Shown here in pieces: positions 60,903 through 64,000 of a DNA stretch of 64,000 nt. The notes under the pieces are model-generated. The model was not told the DNA's origin and ran no database searches. It worked only from the letters and a program-made list of their open reading frames with translations. Within the stretch, counting starts at the first letter, position 1; each line of letters starts with the position of its first letter. Position numbers and translations under genes: made by a program. The stretch is taken from NCBI GenBank assembly GCA_021613335.1, contig JAJTWR010000368.1, forward strand, positions 427,001-491,000, given 5' to 3'. This DNA is from Whitmania pigra (taxonomy: Eukaryota; Annelida; Clitellata; Hirudinida; Haemopidae).

Positions 60903-63398
60903 ATGAGTCTGAATTGTTTGTTGAGAGATTTGTCGGTATGATCACAGTTTTGCAGTCGTCGTTCTATAAATGAATAACCAGTTTCAAATTAAATTTATTT
61001 TTGTTTTCGCCATCTAGAGTTTGTGATCTCATTGACATCGTAGTCATTCATTTCTATTTCAGAAGTTAGCCTGCGTGAGGCAATGCTTAAGACGAAAGCA
61101 TTACGATATAAAATGGAGGCAATTGAGAAAAGAGAAAGTGATGAAGGTTCGACTTTAGAGGCATTAGTTTTATCACACCATGTTTTCAAATATACATTCA
61201 AAGAGATTCCATAAATTCGAAAAATTTAAATGTATGAACTAAACCTATGACTCACACCACTTTCTTGGATGAAAAGACTATCAATAATAAAATGACAATT
61301 ACTGCAATGAGATTTGGTAAAACTGACGTGCAGTCTATTTTTAGGTAGATCTACCTGACTATGATAAGGTGCGAAGGGACTCACAATTACCTCCAGATGA
61401 ATATTACTCGATGCTTAAAAAGGAGGGTATCACAATGCCTCGTCATTTCCAAGAAAGACAGTTGATAGTGGCCTGTACTGGTTGGTGGAATTGTTTGAGT
61501 ACTGACTTTTATTTAGATTGGACAAGCCAAGGGTCTAAAGCATTTAAGACAATAATTGATAAGTTTTAATTTAAAGAGAAATAGAGATATCATGTTTGAA
61601 CTAGTGAAACTTTTTTGTAATTTGCATTTAGTGCTTGGAGTGGTTAAATAAATGCAGTTTTAAAATACATATTCAATTATTTATCTTTTTATTTTCAGGC
61701 AATATCCTTGAGCCGTACGTACCACCAAAGGGAGATGGTATTTCTTCCAGACTGGGTGGAAAGGTAAAATATTTTGTAAATAAATATATGAAATTGTATA
61801 TATTTTGATATTAGAGAAGTAATGTATTTAAATAGGGTATGAAGTAGTAATACAATACTTTGAAGCACTATAAAGTGATGCTACATTAGCTAATTCTTTA
61901 TTGGGGCTACTTATTATCATATCTGTTTTTGCAACAGGGAGCAAGTGAGAAGATGAAAGAGATCAGCATGAAAGGAAAATCAATGCTCCAGCTGAGGAAG
62001 ATCAAACCTTTTGAGGAGGATTTTGATCCAAAAATATTTGCGGGGACTGCTCTTGATATATACAAAGAGGCATTCAACCTTTTGCAAGAGTGAGTTTTTG
62101 CTGAAATATGCTGTCATTGATTAAAATTAAAATTTTGTTGATGAATATCAAACTTTTTACTTAGCTCCTTTTAATGCAATGAAATTGATCAAAATATTTG
62201 TATAATTGAATTAGTTTATGTATTATTATTTGTAAGTTTTACAATTAATCAAAATGTTGTATCACACAGTATCAAGAAGAATGAGTTAAGGCTGCACGAA
62301 CTCATTTCAGAAAAGGCATATCCGGTAGATACTTTTGAAATATCCTAATGTGCATGCGCATTTGCAATTAGTCAAACTCGTTAAATTAAATGTGAGAGAG
62401 AAATTGATATTTATTTGAATACAAACATCCTCCTTTGTCCATATTATTTTTATCCTGCTTTAGCCAAATCATATTTGTTTTACAAACGAGTGGTTTTTAA
62501 AACCAGGAACTCACCTGGAAGTTGGATAAGAAAACATTCAGGTGGAGCTTTGTGGAGTCAATTGAACCTCCAAAAGTAGTTCATGTGAGGACTCAGGAGA
62601 TGATGAGCAAAGAAAATGTTTATGCTCAAGTCACTGTCAGGTTCCACTCAAAGCTGGTGAGGTCAATTAATGCATTATGGTACTGTTAATGCAATGGTTC
62701 CAAAAGTTGATCTAGCCATCTCACAAGGGTTGCTTGAGCAATGGCTAGTAGCTGTTGCTCTGATATTTGATGAGAAGCAGAATATTTCAACATCAGGAAG
62801 GGTTTACTTCTTGGAAAAAGCTGAAATGTTGAAAAAGCTTCCTACTTTTCTGCATCGGTGTTTCTTTTGTGGTTTATGAGGGGATACTGAAGATCTTTTG
62901 AGAAGTTGGCAAAATGGAACCATTGCATTAATAAATATAATTTGATTTGTAATGCTTGAAAGTTACTTTCCTTGTTTATATGCTTATGGATTTCTAGATA
63001 GATTGAAACAAAAGTTCTACTTGTAATTAATTTTATGAATTATCACGTGAACAATTTGAATAACATTTATTTATTTGTAATGACTTTCTTTCTCATGATA
63101 GTTGATAGCCATCTACGATCGGTTTGGGAGACTTGCCTTTGGAAGTGAGAACCACCCTTTTGAAATGGTGGAGTATGTTGTTTATGAGAAGCACCTATCT
63201 AACGAATATGGAACATGGAGAATCCACGGGAAAATTGTACCTGAATGGAGTGCAAAATCAGATGATTTTGAGTTTGCAGTTCTCAGGACATCAGTGAAAC
63301 CAAAATTGGAAGCCATCGAGACTAAAACTGAGCCAACAATTAATGATGGTTTGGCCGATGGTGCTATACGAAATTCTGGAGAAGTCTCTGCTGCATGA
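60903..63398 (+). CDS. MRPL45: Mitochondrial large ribosomal subunit protein mL45 (MRPL45)
   Basis: Eight exons (60903-60935, 61063-61146, 61345-61480, 61699-61763, 61938-62089, 62270-62324, 62507-62656, 63102-63398) total 972 nt, 323 residues (human 306). mL45 is a Tim44-like protein near the exit tunnel of the mitochondrial ribosome that helps anchor it to the inner membrane. A short first exon ([11 protein letters not shown]) and basic exon 2 ([19 protein letters not shown]) form the targeting leader and tail. Then come [80 protein letters not shown] and KIVPEW, matching the family closely. The first exon is chosen because it gives a phase-0 junction and a plausible leader. AATAAA follows the stop at about 63405. 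Confidence 0.95.
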
Positions 63399-64000
63399 TT
63401 GAATTTAAATAAATATGTGTGAATCATTCCTGCAGTATTTTGGGATGTCAGTATTGTCTAGTCAGATAGTGGTGGCTAAATTGATAGACAAATGCTTGTT
63501 TAGCTTAAGAGTTATGTAGGTGAATGGCAAATTTGGTAAAATTGCTGGTTATGCTTTGGTTCTGGGGAAGGGTTGGGAAGAACCATAAATAATAAAATGC
63601 AGTCGTCGCGGTTTGTCACTCGTGGACCTTGATTAGGCTCGAGGAATCTATAAAATTCTTTTCGAACTCTTAATTATTAGTTAAGCTAATGGAATTTGGC
63701 AATCTGATCTTGACCAACCCCCACGAGAAACTGCTTCAAATCTTGGACCCCGCCCCGATCTTCGAAGAATCAAAAAAATCCATATCAATAGCTGAGCCTA
63801 AACAAGTAGCCTGGCGTATTTTAAAAAAAGAACACATTTTGCAAGAAATTGAAGTATTTCTATACTAATAGCGTTTTTAAAATTCGACCATTTTTGTTGA
63901 ACAGACTTAATGTTATAATGTTAATACAAATACTGTTTGAATACTTTTTTGTAAAAAAAAAACAATTCAGAAAATTGTACAATATAGAATAATTTTAAAT
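63399..64000. other. mL45 3' flank and window end
   Basis: It contains the mL45 poly(A) signal region and a 59-codon plus-strand frame at 63689-63868 (MEFGNLILTNPHEKLLQILD...). That frame has a protein-like composition and could be a first exon of a gene beyond the window, but it is unproven. Confidence 0.3.

Overview
This is a piece of an intron-rich, AT-rich animal nuclear genome. There are no prokaryotic features. Twelve protein-coding genes can be read exon by exon. For eleven of them I could assign splice sites that leave one open frame; the twelfth, a coiled-coil gene, is less certain. Introns are mostly 60-700 bp and contain ATT/CAT microsatellites. The species cannot be named. The only lineage hint is a secreted eight-cysteine agatoxin-like peptide gene, a type I know from arthropods, so an arthropod or other ecdysozoan is my best but weak guess.

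Layout, left to right: CPLANE1-like N-terminus (minus, leaves the window at base 1); PDPR (plus, 2247-8758); a BAIAP2/IRSp53-like IMD-SH3 gene (plus, 11878-20272); an ezrin/radixin/moesin gene (minus, coding 23070-27032, 5' UTR exon near 28973); RBM28/Nop4 (plus, 29423-33063); an MS4A/CD20-like four-membrane-span gene (minus, 33529-35938); an agatoxin-like secreted peptide (minus, 37304-38013); a coiled-coil gene (minus, 40906-45119); a discoidin-domain receptor tyrosine kinase (plus, 47146-52653); flotillin-1 (minus, 53047-56553); COP9 signalosome subunit 8 (minus, 57393-59039); mitochondrial ribosomal protein mL45 (plus, 60903-63398). Four neighbouring pairs are head-to-head and may share promoters: CPLANE1/PDPR, ERM/RBM28, coiled-coil/DDR and CSN8/mL45.

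The genes do not form one pathway. Themes are cortex and membrane organisation (BAIAP2, ERM, DDR, flotillin), mitochondria (PDPR, mL45), nucleolus and protein turnover (RBM28, CSN8) and possibly cilia (CPLANE1, coiled-coil gene).

Most worth a second look: a 93-nt in-frame cysteine-rich cassette exon inside the ERM FERM domain; a DFG-to-DFC change in an otherwise complete DDR kinase; the agatoxin-like gene; an RBM28 that appears to lack RRM2 and has its exon 11 acceptor triplicated; a partial exon duplication in PDPR; and probable GC-AG introns. Repeats include a decayed hAT transposon, a tRNA-Arg-like SINE head, a dispersed short repeat and a roughly 480-bp ATT array.
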